The notes under the pieces are model-generated. The model was not told where the DNA came from. It saw nothing but the letters and a program-made list of their open reading frames with translations, and ran no database searches. This document shows, piece by piece, positions 32,100 to 43,122 of a stretch of DNA of 64,000 bases. Source of the DNA: Pseudocercospora fijiensis CIRAD86 (taxonomy: Eukaryota > Ascomycota > Dothideomycetes > Mycosphaerellales > Mycosphaerellaceae); the NCBI RefSeq assembly GCF_000340215.1, contig NW_006921536.1:4831789-4895788 (forward strand), written 5' to 3'. The number at the start of each line of letters is the position of its first letter. Position 1 is the first letter of the stretch. The position numbers were made by a program, and so were the translations under genes.

Positions 32100-32612
32100 G
32101 GTTTTATGCTTTTATAGCAGTTCGGCTAGCTAAGCGTAGTAGGCTATAAAATGTCGTAGCTACCTAGTTAGCCCTAGGTATATTTCTAGATCGCCTATAG
32201 TCTCTAGAAAACGTAAGGCCCGTATCGCGGTAAGTTTGTCCTCTAGCGTAGACACTCCGAATCTATTAACTAACTATCTAAGAAGCGTAATCGAAGGGAA
32301 TCCGAGGAAGGCCTTTTTCCTAGATATAGTAAAGTTTCGTACCTCTAGCGCCCTTAACAACTTATATAGGTTCTCGATATATTCTTCTAAAGTAGAGCTC
32401 TATATTACGATATTATCGATATAGGCCTTCGTAAAGTTCTAATATCCCTCGTTTCTAAGTAATATATTAATCTATTGTTATACGTATAGGGGCGCGTTCT
32501 TATATCCTATTAGGGCTATATTATACTACTTCTATCCTCGGTATATAACGATAGTAAGCTTATATCGATCCTCGTAACGGATACGGAATTAGTAGAAGAA
32601 GCTTATTATATC
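32100..32612 (-). pseudogene. Outer element, reverse transcriptase, 3' portion after the insertion
   Basis: Minus-strand fragments that continue the reverse-transcriptase frame from 39,751 onwards; the nested element inserted inside this domain. The plus-strand frame at 32,236-32,424 is a shadow. Heavily stopped. Confidence 0.7.
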
Positions 32613-32809
32613 TGTAAGAAGGGTATATTAGTAGGTAGATAGGGTAGTAGTAGGTACAAGTAGTATTCGATAAGGAGCTAGGAGGAGAAGGAGGAAGGCA
32701 GGCTAGTTAGCCTACTACTAAGCGCTAAGCCCTGCCTAAGGCATCGAGACCCTAGCTTTACTCGAGCCCGGTTACATACTAATTACGTGTACCCTCTTTA
32801 GTCCTAATA
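32613..32809 (-). repeat. 3' LTR of the inner element
   Basis: 197 bp; begins TGTAAGAAGG on the plus strand and ends ..GTCCTAATA. Same family as 39549-39745 and 52677-52873. Confidence 0.93.
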
Positions 32810-34049
32810 TACGCTTCCCTTCTAAAGGCCGCGCTCTCGTAGCCGGTCTTTGTTCTAGTCTTAACCTCTATTACTACTAACTTAGTAGGTTCTATAAGTT
32901 ACTTAGTCCGCGCTAAATTAAACGCATAACTACTAATTATATAACTATGTTAAACCTTACCTTCTAATACAATGTCCAACTCTAACTACGCTATCCTTAT
33001 ATATAATAAAGTAATATATAACTATAAGAATTGAGGGCTATCGACCAATTATAATACGAGCGCACCTTCCCTACTATAATAGGTAGGTATATAAGGTATT
33101 ATAGTACTGCCCCCGTTCTAAGTAATGTCGTACCGAGTTCTCTGCGTCTACTCTTAAAAGACCTAGAAATGTCCGCTTCCGAGGGTTGTTCTTATTATTA
33201 CAAGGGATTGTTCTTGTTATTACGAGGGCTATTATTTACTATCGTAGTTTTACTAGCCCTAATTAGTTAGGTTTAGTAGCCTTTAATTGTCAATCTTATC
33301 TTATCTTTTAAAAAATACAGCTCGTCTAGTTTCTATAGGTAAAGGCTATTATAAGTGCAGTAGTAGAGGTTCGCCTCGCTTAAAGGGTTAGATAGATCGA
33401 GGAGTAACCTATTATCCGCAAGATCGACCCTAGCTAGCTTAGCTCTATAGTTTTTGCTTTTAGTTAGTCTATTAGTCGCTTAATCTTTTAGGCGGCTTAA
33501 AGTTTTAACTCGGCCTTAAAGTTTTAATATAGGTAAGGTTAACAATAGTAGTAACTAGGTAATGTTAATAATAGCGGCGCTAGCCGTCTTAGCGCTAACT
33601 TTACCTTGCTTCCGGTTTCCTTCTTTAACTAATAATAATATTAGCAATACCGTTACTAATATAGTCGCGTCGTCTTCCTTCTTCGAATAGCAATATACCC
33701 CGCAATACTGTTACTAATATAGCCGCGCCGGCCGCGCCGTCCTCGCCGATTGCCTAGGCCTCGAGGCCTCGATAGAATAAAGGAACAAGAGGGGGACCTA
33801 AGTGCTAGGAGAAGGCCTTATAGGGCGTATTAGTAAAGAGGTAGAGCCCTTAAAAGAGCGTGCGATTAGTTAACGCGCTATAGCGCGTTTATTAACACTC
33901 GGTGCGCGTTTACTATAGTAGTGTAGTCTTATTGTCCTTTACTAACAATTGCTTGCCTCTAATTAGTTAGCTAATAGCACCCCGGGGGTAGTATTATTCC
34001 TAGGCGGCATTATAGGCCCTTAGCCTTCTTCTTGTTCTTTATACTAGTC

Positions 34050-34170
34050 TAATACTCGTCTAACAACTCAGTTATATCCTTAAAAGAGTCTTTAGCCTCC
34101 TACGAGTCCTATTTAGGTAAATAGCCTTGCTATCTTAGGAGGTACTCCTTCTTGCCTTGTCTAGTCTAAT
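34050..34170 (-). pseudogene. Inner element, chromodomain relic
   Basis: Minus strand: KKEYLLR, stop, QGYLPK, stop, DS, stop, EAKDSFKDITELL. The stops fall where a chromodomain has its conserved Trp residues, consistent with TGG to TAG by RIP. Chromodomains direct these elements to heterochromatin. Confidence 0.75.
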
Positions 34171-34699
34171 GCTTTAGTATACGCTCTATAGACTATAGCT
34201 CTTTACTATCGGCTAAGACTTCTTCTAACTTAGTAGGCGCTTTATTACCTTCGCGCTAATAGTATAGTTTAAGGAGGGATATATAGAAGGTGTTATAGAT
34301 AGTATAATAGGGTAGAAGCTATAACTAATAGGCCTATACGGAAGAGCCCTTAACTTCTCGAATACAGAATAGGCTAATATATCTCGGTGCGAGCTTAGGT
34401 CTTGTTTTGCTATTAGGTAATAGGTGTTTGCGGACACGGAGGTTCTTAGTGCTTAGCATAACTATATCGCCTTGCTTAAAGGTTATCGGTGTATAGTGTT
34501 TGTCGTAATAGGCCTTCTAATAGGCCTAGGCCTTTGCTAGTTTGTTAGCTATCTTAGCGTGAATCTCTCGTATCTTTTGAATCCTCTTAATAGCCGCTAG
34601 TGTCTTAGGTATTAGTACTTAATACGCTTCCCTTTCCTTGCGCTCGGCCTCGAGCGAGGTAAATAGATCTTATAGTAAGGCAGCGTTCTAGCCTATTAT

Positions 34700-35400
34700 A
34701 GTAAAATAAGGGGAGACCTTAGTAGATAAGTAGATACTGTTATTGTATACAAATTTAGCTAGTTGTAGGAGGTTAACCTAGTCCTCGGGGTTCTTATTAA
34801 TGTAACTGCGCAGGTACTGCTATAGGGTAGCATTCTGCCTTTCTGTTTAACCGTTAGTCTATAGATAGAAGGCTATTAATAGCCGATGCTTCAGTCTTAG
34901 CTATAGGCATATTTCGCTCTAATAGTGCGATATAAACGTCGAGCCCCTATCGGAGACTATCCCCTTAGGGGTTCCCTAATAGGTATAGAAGATATCACTC
35001 TATAGCGCCTCTGCTATATTAATAGCAGTCTAGTCCTTACGCGCCGGGATGTATCGAGCGCCTTTAGTAAATCGATCTACTATAATAAGGATAGCATTAT
35101 ATACGTCCTTACTGCCCCTACGCTTAGTAGGCGGAAGGCCTATAATAAAGTCTATTATAAGCTTAGCAAATAGCTTCCTAGGAACAGGAAGTGAAGACAA
35201 CTCGCTAAATAGTAAGTGCTTTAGTACTTTAACTCGCTAGCATACTATATAGGTCTATATATACTCCTTTATATACCGCTTACTATTTAGCTAGTAGTAT
35301 GTGCGCGATAGTAACTCGTACGACCTCTCTATACTATAGTAACTAGCGAGCTTACTATTATAGTGCCTCTTTAAAAGCTCTTATCTAATCGATTGTTTAG
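34700..35400 (-). pseudogene. Inner element, integrase relic
   Basis: The zinc-binding N-terminal part at about 35,340-35,221 reads YELLSRTYYWLNSKRYIKEYI and then TYIVC, with Tyr at one expected Cys. The end of the core at about 34,880-34,811 reads AFYL, stop, TNG, stop, TERQNATL, stop, QYLRSYI. Confidence 0.8.
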
Positions 35401-36299
35401 CGGGGATATAATATCTACCCTTAAACTTTAAGTAACCTTTATCGTCGATCGACTAATTATTATTACTCTTACTAGATCGAGTCGCCCGCCTACTTACAAG
35501 CTTATTAATGCGCTCGACAGTAAAGGCGTCCCTCTACTAAGCACGCAATAGCTTATCTATAAACGATTAACTATCCCTATTTGCAAGGTTATTTAATAGC
35601 ACCCTCGCTATCGAACGAGGTACGTATTATATATATCTAATAGCACTAGCAGCCGGAACTACTACAACCTCTTCTATAGTACTATCGCTGTATAGGCTAT
35701 TACTATAGATAGCAATATCTTCAATCGAGTTATTATAGCTCGAGCGATCTACGTCCTTTCTAACGCGTACTAGAAGAACGACAACTCCGCTATAGTATTT
35801 GTTACCGCTACGGGGTCCGGAAGTCCGCTTATCCTACGCTTACTTATTAACAATACGGGCTATAGCAATCTTATACTACAGGGTTGGAAACAATAAATTA
35901 ATATACTAGGTCTCGCTATCGTAATTAGGTCGCCTCGATAGGCTATTAGTAGGATTGCTTACGCCTAGCCGATATAATGTGTCAAAATTAAACCCTACGA
36001 GGTAGACGGCCTATCTAGCCTATCGACCTATAACCCTAGTAACCTTAGTAATACTACGGAGGTTGTTATAGTCTATATAGACCTAAATTGTGTGCTAAGC
36101 ACTATTAAGATAGTAGTACTAATACTTAAAGGCTTCTACGATTGCTAAGAGCTCTTACTTGTAGGTCTTGTATCGACGTTCTATATCGATTATCTTTCGT
36201 AAAAAGAAGGCAATCGGGTGCTAGTAATAGTTATTATCTAATTGCTGTAATATAATAGCCGATATAGCGAACTATAAAGCGTTAGTCTCAATTCGGATC

Positions 36300-37366
36300 T
36301 GCTTGCTTAGCACGAAATAGTGCAATAAGGGGACTTTAGTAAATCGTTTCTTTAGACCGTCGAAAGCGGCTTATATCTTATTAGTCTATCTAAACTCTCT
36401 AGATAGATTGGCCTTAGTTTTGGTAAGCTTAGTTAATAGCATTACGTACCTCGAATAGCCCTTAACAAACCGGCGGTAGAAGTTGGTAAAACCGAGGAAT
36501 AATTAAAGCTCTTTAATAGACGTAGGAATAGGCTATTTAGTAATTGTTTTAATCCGATTAGGATTAGCCTTAACACCCTCGGTTAAAATAAGGAAGCTAA
36601 GGAATAACACCTCTTTAGCAGCAAAGGTGCATTTAGAAGGTTTGTAATATAGTCTATAGGCTCGTAGGCGGTCGAGGACCTTACGTACTACGGCCTAGTG
36701 TTCTACAATATTAGGTAAATGTATATAAACTAGGATGTTATCTAGGTAAACTATACAAAGATAGTCTAATAGGCCCGAAAGGGCCCGATTAATATAGGAC
36801 TAGAATGTTGCAGGGGCATTAGCTAAGCCGAATAGCATAACTAAGTACTCGAAATAGCTATAGCGAGTGCGGAAGGCCGTCTTCTATTAAATCTATTCGT
36901 TGCCCTTACGAATGCGGATACGATAGTACGCATCCTTAATGTCTAGTATAGTATAGAAGTAGGCCCTAGAAAGGCGATCGAGGGTCTTATTAATAAGAGG
37001 GAGTAGATAGCGGTCTTTAATAGTAATAGTATTAAGCCTACGGTAGTCGATATATAGGCGCAGGCTACTATCCTTCTTTAGTACGAATAGGATAGGGGCG
37101 CTAGCAGGGCTGTTACTATACCGTATCCGGCTATTAGCTAGGTTTTCCTCTAGATACTTACGTAATATAGCAAGCTCTCGTTTACTAAGGTTGTAGAGGG
37201 GACTAAAGGGAACCTCCTTACCCTCTATAATATTAATCTTATAATCCGTTTCTTTAAATATAGGCAATGTCGATGCTAAGTAGTGTTTAAACACATTAAT
37301 ATAGGTCTCTCGAATAGGTTCTAGTATGCGCTTAAGCTGTTTAGGGTCTATGCTATTAGGGGGCAC
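36300..37366 (-). pseudogene. Inner element, reverse transcriptase relic
   Basis: An open stretch at 37,366-36,893 contains SKRELAILRKYLEENLANSR, YIDYRRLNTITIKDRYLLPL and FYTILDIKDAYYRIRI, conserved blocks of Ty3/gypsy reverse transcriptase. It continues past stops with YFEYLVMLFGLANAPATF and the active-site block reading YLDNILVY at about 36,755-36,731, where the second catalytic Asp is Asn (TpG to TpA on the coding strand). Inactive. Confidence 0.9.
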
Positions 37367-37899
37367 AGGTTTATCGTTATTACTACCGAGTAGGTCGGTA
37401 GTTAGATTAGCTAAGGCAGGGGTTAGGTTGCTAATAAATAGGACCCTAATATTATCGGGACACTCGCTAATGTCGATATATTTAATGTCCTCCTTCCTAG
37501 CGATTCTAAATCGCTACTATTAAAGGCCTAGGTCTATAACTATAGCGTAGTACTTAAGAACAGGGTTGCTAATAACAATATCGGATAGGAGGTTGTCTAT
37601 GTCTACTATATAGGCAGTAAAGTCTAACAAACGCTTATTACCGAGGTCGTCCTTTAGAACTATAGGAATATAGTAGGCTCTATAGGTTAAGTGCCGAGCG
37701 TTATTAAACTAAGCAAGGGTTGGCATATCGGTTCTAGGCAATTGTCGGAGGTCTAATTACTTAGCTAGGCGGTAATTAATAAGGGCGCTAACCGAATTTC
37801 CTAGATCTAGTATAACCTTAGTTTAATAGGTAGTTCTATACGTATCCTATATAAGATAGGTGCGTATAATAGCTAGTACAATGTCGATGGTTTTACGCC

Positions 37900-39330
37900 G
37901 TATAAGGCTAACAGTTAGTGCGGCGCTTATTCTTTTTTCGACTAATTAAAAGAGCTAATAGGGGTAGCATTAGCGGCTAAAAGGTGCTTCCTATACTTAG
38001 CGGAAGTACGGTCAATTCGGGCCTAGTCCTTAGGTTTGTTATATTGGCCTAGGAGATAGCTAGTGCTATTACAGTTAAAGCACTTCAATCCGGTTAGTAG
38101 GTTGCCGTAGCTGTTATTGCTATTATTAGCCGAGCGGTTAGTATTATAGGGATACGAGCCCCTTCTACGACCCCTATCGCGGCCTCCTCTATATAGCCGT
38201 CGGCTACGACCTCTTCTACGGTCGTTACTACTCCTATTATTAGCATTGTTATTATAGTAGGAACCTTAGTTTCCTCTGCGGCTACGGTTACTATAGTTAG
38301 TACTAGCTAGTCGGATCCTCGATTCTAGTCGTTATTAGAGCTAGATAGCTCGTTTGGCTGTTTCTACTTTAACTATAAATTAAATGCGTATTAGGTTAGC
38401 TTGTTCGAATATACGGCGACGGTCTAATTCGAGAATAAGCTCCTACCTAAGCTTAGGGCGTATTTCCGAGATCTATATAGAATTAGTCTTAGCCGGAAGG
38501 TTATCCTCGAGGGTCTTTAAATAGGCCTCGAATAAGCGAGCCGATTGATTAGTCTTCTATTTAGCTCGAAGATATAGGTCCTAAGTAAATTGTTGCCTTA
38601 GTATAGGGTTTCTAAGGGTGTCTAGTATAATAGTTTTGTAGGTTTGCTACTAAATAGCGGTCTAATTATCGAGGGAATTAAAATAGTTATCCTAGGTACG
38701 TTTTAGGTCGCTATCGATATACTATATCGCATAGACGACTAGTAAATAGTCGTCTAGAAGGGCCCTCGGTATATTTCGCTAGTTAAGCTTACAATCGCGT
38801 ATATAATTATTGTACTGCTTGCGACTAGAGCCGTTAAACACGGTATAGTCCTTAAGTTTAGCATCCTTCTTTTAGACTAATAGTAAGGAAGGCCCTACTA
38901 TTAGTTTAGTAGTAGTAGGGTCTTCCTAAAGGCGGCGAAGCTCGAGGAGGTTATCCTTTAGCTACTATTCCTAACGCAAAGCAGCGAGCCTGTTTTAGGT
39001 AGCTTCTTAAAGTCTCGCTACTAGCTAGGGGCTAAAGGCTAGCTAGCTATATCGTCGATTGACAATGTTGTTAAGTATATCGTTAATAGGCAACTCTAGG
39101 TCGTTACTTAGAATTACAGGTTCTTCGGCAGGCCTAGTAGTAGGCTCTTTAGTAGGAGGCACTTTAGTAGGTGCTTTAGTAGGCACTTTAGTAGGTACTG
39201 TACTACTAGCGTTCTCGTTGCTAGCGCTACTAGCGGTAGCACGGTTATTGTTGCTTCGTAATAAGCCGGCTATTATAATAGGGGGTAATACTAATAATAT
39301 ATTATAGGCCCCTAAGATGCGGATATAGCG
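37900..39330 (-). pseudogene. Inner element, gag relic with zinc knuckle
   Basis: Minus-strand fragments include a capsid-like helical part (about 39.0-38.4 kb), an Arg/Gly/Asn/Ser-rich nucleic-acid-binding part (RRRGRSRRLYRGGRDRGRRR at about 38.2 kb) and a CCHC knuckle at 38,085-38,035 reading KCFNCNSTSYLLGQYNK, where the His and last Cys positions are Tyr. Confidence 0.8.
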
Positions 39331-39548
39331 GAATTAGTAGATATCGGTCTAGTATGCTTAACTTAGTATAATAGGCCGTATAGAAGGCCTTACTTAATAA
39401 TTAGTACGGTTGTTTCGATAGAATAGTACGTATAGGTCCCGTTCTTCGGGCGTAATATAGTTAGATTAACGATTTTCGTAGCTATACCGCTAAAAGCTTA
39501 AAATAAGAACTATCTAGCTACTACCCTTAAAGGGTAGATCGAATACTA

Positions 39549-39745
39549 TATAAGAAGGGTATATTAGCAGGTAGATAGGGTAGTAGTAGGTACGAGTAGT
39601 ATTCGATAAGGAGCTAGGAGGAGAAGGAGGAAGGCAGGCTAGTTAGCCTACTGCTAAGCGCTAAGCCCTACCTAAGGCATCGAGACCCTAGCTTTACTCG
39701 AGCCCGGTTACATACTAATTACGTATACCCTCTTTAGTCCTAACA
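39549..39745 (-). repeat. 5' LTR of the inner element
   Basis: 197 bp, starts TATAAGAAGG and ends ..GTCCTAACA; followed by the target-site copy ATATC. Confidence 0.93.
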
Positions 39746-39750
39746 ATATC

Positions 39751-40060
39751 GATAACCGAAATAAATTTAGCGCCGGCTACGGTATATATTACGTTAGTCT
39801 ATAAGGGAATTAGGTAAGCATCTATCGTACTAACTTTGTTTAGCCCGCGGATATCGACTACTATACGGCCCTTGCTCTAGCTATCGATATTCCTCTATAC
39901 GACAAATACGGGAAACCTAAAAGGCGTAGGTTCCTTAGTCTATTCTATACGCCCCTATTTATATAGTTTCTTATAGACCTAGTCGATAAATTCTCGGTCC
40001 CTTAGTCCTAACTAGTAGACATATATACTAGTCTTATATCCGCCGTATTCTAATTATTTA
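39751..40060 (-). pseudogene. Outer element, reverse transcriptase, 5' portion before the insertion
   Basis: Minus strand: FRFPVFVV, GRIVVDIRGLNKVSTIDAY, NVIYTVAGAKFISVID, ending where the ATATC target site lies. The conserved order of blocks places the insertion just after the first catalytic Asp region. Confidence 0.8.
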
Positions 40061-41899
40061 CTAGCGGTATAGGTATCTATTCCTCTTCGGGGATATCTAC
40101 GACTTTCCTATTATCTTAGAATAGCCGCGGGTATTCCTCTAGGACAGCGGCGAGCCTCTTTCGCGTATCTACGTCGCTAAAGATTTTGCTATTATATAGT
40201 CCGGTTCTATAAGGCTCTTATAGAGAAACCTTAACGCTATAATCTTCTTACGTATAGAATATATACGTTAAAGGTTCCCGATAGATCGCCTCTATCTACT
40301 ATATTATCGGCGTAGTCCTAACCGTCTCGATCTAATAGAACGATACTAGCTAACCTAACTCTATACTATCTAGGACCTCGAAGGGATAGGCTAACTTATT
40401 ATAAGTAAGAATTCCCCGCGTACTTAGTCCTATACGAGTAGCTAGGTAGCCTTCTCGCTTTAGCTCGAATATATACTCGCCCTTAATACTAGGAGGTCGA
40501 ATAGGGATAGTAGTAATCTTTCCTAGGCTAAGTACCGTTCTACCCTATACCTTTACCGTAAACTCCTTCGCGGAAGCCTTTACGTCGTCGGGATCTACGC
40601 TTATCGGCGTACTTATATCGACTTCTAACTCTAGTTTTATTTCCCCGAAATCTAGCTTCTAGCTTCTTTATAATATTACGTTAGTTCCTACTAGTATCGC
40701 GGGTACTAGCCTAGGCAGCTCGTATACCTAAACCGATACGCGTATTCTACGCTTGTCCTACTCGGTAACTAGAAGGAAAAGGGTAAGTAGTACCTTATAA
40801 GTTGCTTTTAGTACTACTCCCCCGACTCCTCGTATATATAGGGAAGAGGCTCTTATTTGTCCTATATAGGCCTATCGTATAATATACTCTAGGCTAACAA
40901 CGCTTACTAGATTTCCGCTATCGATATATATAGGTTCTAGTCGTCCCTACTACGCTAGTAATACTATTATAGTAGCGTAGCGGGTTCTCTTCTTATCCCG
41001 CTATAGTAGGGGTCGTTCTAATTGCTTTCGGGATCTAGTAGCCTCTAGTTTTTTAACTTCCTACTATGCCTAGTAATCCGTATATAGTCGTAAAGGCGGT
41101 TATTAGAAGCGAAAGTAGAATAATAAAAGTAGCATTCGTATACCGGCGCCTATAGCGGTTCGGGCTCCTATAGGGTCGTATCGAGATAGTACGAGTCTAG
41201 TTTATACTTATATACTAGTGCTTCTTCCTACTCGGTAGGTTCCTCCTATATCCCGTAGCTATTCTCGGGGGTCTTATCGGGATCCGCCTCGTCCTTGCTA
41301 GCAATATTATCTCCTTCTAGGTAATAAGTACGTGCCGCGAATAGCCTTATTTATAGCGGGCCTATATTGCCTAGCTTGTTTAAGGGCCCTACGGCGTAGC
41401 GACGGTTCTAGCTTATACTTATTAATCTGCCCTATAATTAACCGTCGGTAATAGCTAACTATAGGCGTAACAGAGGAAGGGCTACGTTATGTCGCGAAGG
41501 CGGTTAAGAGTACTATAGGTAATTAGTACGGGCCGCCGCGTACTACTAAGGTCCCGATTCTAAATACGCTCTTATATTCGAGAAACGGTTATTCTAGAAG
41601 TTGTAGTTACCTAACCCTTAAGTAGGGGGTAAGGTAGAGGTTAGTCTACGGTTCGATAACGTACGTAGGTATATTACCGAAATCTAGGCCTAGATCTCCC
41701 GCTTTGCCTCTATACTCGTTATAAACTCTAGTACCGTTAAGGTTACTATAGGCTCTTTAAGGTACTATCGTAGTAATACCTTAATTCCCGTATATACGTA
41801 CGTTAGCTATTAGATCGGGCTATCTAATCTAGAGTCGCGTATATATCGGACTACGTCGTAGATATACTATATAGTAGGACGACGATCTCGCGCGTCCTA

Positions 41900-42800
41900 T
41901 AGAGTATACTTATAACGCTATAAGTTTCCTAGCGCCTCCTATAGCAGCTACTTAAATTAGGTACGTAGCTTTATATACTAGGTCTCGATATCTACTATAT
42001 ATAGGCTAGCCTTCTCGATATCTAAGAGTCCCGTTATATACTATAACTAGGCCTTACCTTACAATAAGGATAGGATACGATCTTTTACGAGCGCGGCTCC
42101 GCGATAGGCGACTACGTCTCTAAGTCTATCGATAAATATATAAATATCGCGGAAGATCGTATCGTTTCCTAGGGTAATAATATATCCCTATTACGTATCC
42201 TTATAGTCTAGGTAGAAGAATCCTACCTTAGCGTCTCTCTAATTCGGAGGCCTCTCTATATTCGGGTACCGCTCCTATAGGTTCTACGCTACTATAACTT
42301 AATTAACCGCTTAGGTAACGATCTAAGCGATCGCGGCTATTTACTAGTCGGAGAAACCTATACCGTTAACTATCGTACTTAGAGGTACCTCTCTCGGGAT
42401 TTCTTCTATAGCTTCTATTATTCTAGTTCCTAGGCGTACTATCTATATAGACGTAGAGGACGCGGAAGTAGATATAGTAAGTTGTAATAATATAGAAAGG
42501 GAGTTACGCGTTAGGTTCCTTCTTAGGAATAGACCTAGGGCAAGGGCGCTCTTTCTCTATAGGGATCCGAATAGCGTAGTAGTTTCCTAAATCTTAGAAT
42601 CGAGTAAGGCTTATACCTGCTATTACGCCTACTTTTTAAGAGTAGTACTATCGGTCTACTCTAGGTCGGGGATAAGCGTCGCTAGCGGTAGATAGCGAAA
42701 GAGGAATTCCTAAAGTCGAATTTATAGCACTACGTTTAGTATACTTCGTATATTATTCTATATAAAGAGAGCGAATCGCTATACTAAGAGTACCTCCTAT
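41900..42800 (-). pseudogene. Outer element, gag relic
   Basis: Minus-strand fragments KVGFFYLDYKDT, then GNDTIFRDIYIFIDRLRDVV and the following helical stretch match a gag type common in fungal Ty3-like elements. Stops replace Trp and Gln positions. Confidence 0.65.
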
Positions 42801-42961
42801 AGAGTTAGAGGTTCTAGTATACGACGGCTAAGATTCGCTTTAGGAGGTAGAGAGGGTTAAGGTTACGCCTAAGGTTTCAAATTTAGACTAGTATAGTATA
42901 TAGACTATTAGCGCCGTAAGGGCTAGTAGAGGGCACTTAAATCGTAAGTAGTGCTACTATT

Positions 42962-43072
42962 TATTATAGTATAGATAGATGATTGTCTTATTAAGTTCTA
43001 AGGAAGGCTAAATATACAGTAACTAGGGGACCCTTCTTCCTTCCCTATTCTTCCTTAATGCCTTCCTTAACA
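42962..43072 (-). repeat. 5' LTR of the outer element
   Basis: 111 bp; pairs with 28893-29003. Its end is the sharp boundary between repeat block and gene island 2. Confidence 0.9.
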
Positions 43073-43073
43073 A

Positions 43074-43093
43074 CCCCCCCCCCCCCCCCCCCC
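43074..43093 (+). repeat. Homopolymer run of 20 C at the transposon/gene boundary
   Basis: Starts inside the right target-site copy ACCCC (43073-43077). The stop codon of the next gene is only 30 bp further on. Confidence 0.9.
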
Positions 43094-43122
43094 TCTCTTT
43101 CTCCTCTTTCTTTTTTCTCTCC

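Larger units (their letters stand above)
32613..39745 (-). mobile_element. Inner Ty3/gypsy chromodomain retrotransposon (chromovirus type), 7,133 bp
   Basis: LTRs of 197 bp lie at 32613-32809 and 39549-39745; the element is flanked by the 5-bp duplication ATATC (32608-32612 and 39746-39750). On the minus strand, gag with a zinc knuckle (about 39.3-37.9 kb), protease/linker, reverse transcriptase (37.37-36.3 kb), RNase H (about 36.2-35.9 kb), integrase (35.4-34.7 kb) and a C-terminal chromodomain (34.17-34.05 kb) follow in the canonical Ty3/gypsy order. A purine-rich AGAAGGGAAGCG lies just upstream of the 3' LTR (minus strand), a good polypurine tract. RIP is milder than in the outer element: a 157-codon stretch of reverse transcriptase is still open. 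Confidence 0.93.
28893..43072 (-). mobile_element. Outer LTR retrotransposon (Ty3/gypsy type), interrupted by a nested element
   Basis: LTRs of 111 bp lie at 28893-29003 and 42962-43072; both end ..CCTTCCTTAA(T/C)A and start TATT(G/A)TAGT, differing mainly by RIP-type changes. The target duplication ACCCC is present at 28888-28892 and 43073-43077. Coding is on the minus strand, so the right LTR is the 5' one: gag at about 42.8-41.9 kb, reverse transcriptase split by the inner element (40,060-39,751 and 32,612-32,100), integrase at about 31.3-30.2 kb. Without the insert (32,613-39,745 plus its 5-bp duplication) the element is about 7.04 kb. It is saturated with RIP: 40,189-40,715 has no CpA or TpG at all. 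No open frame survives. Confidence 0.9.

Noticed and set aside
36893..37366. 157-codon open frame as an independent gene
   Set aside because: It is the best-preserved part of the inner element's reverse transcriptase and continues past stops on both sides.
42961..43072. Primer-binding site of the outer element
   Set aside because: Sequence next to the 5' LTR does not start with a TGG-type tRNA complement; RIP may have altered it, so no call is made.
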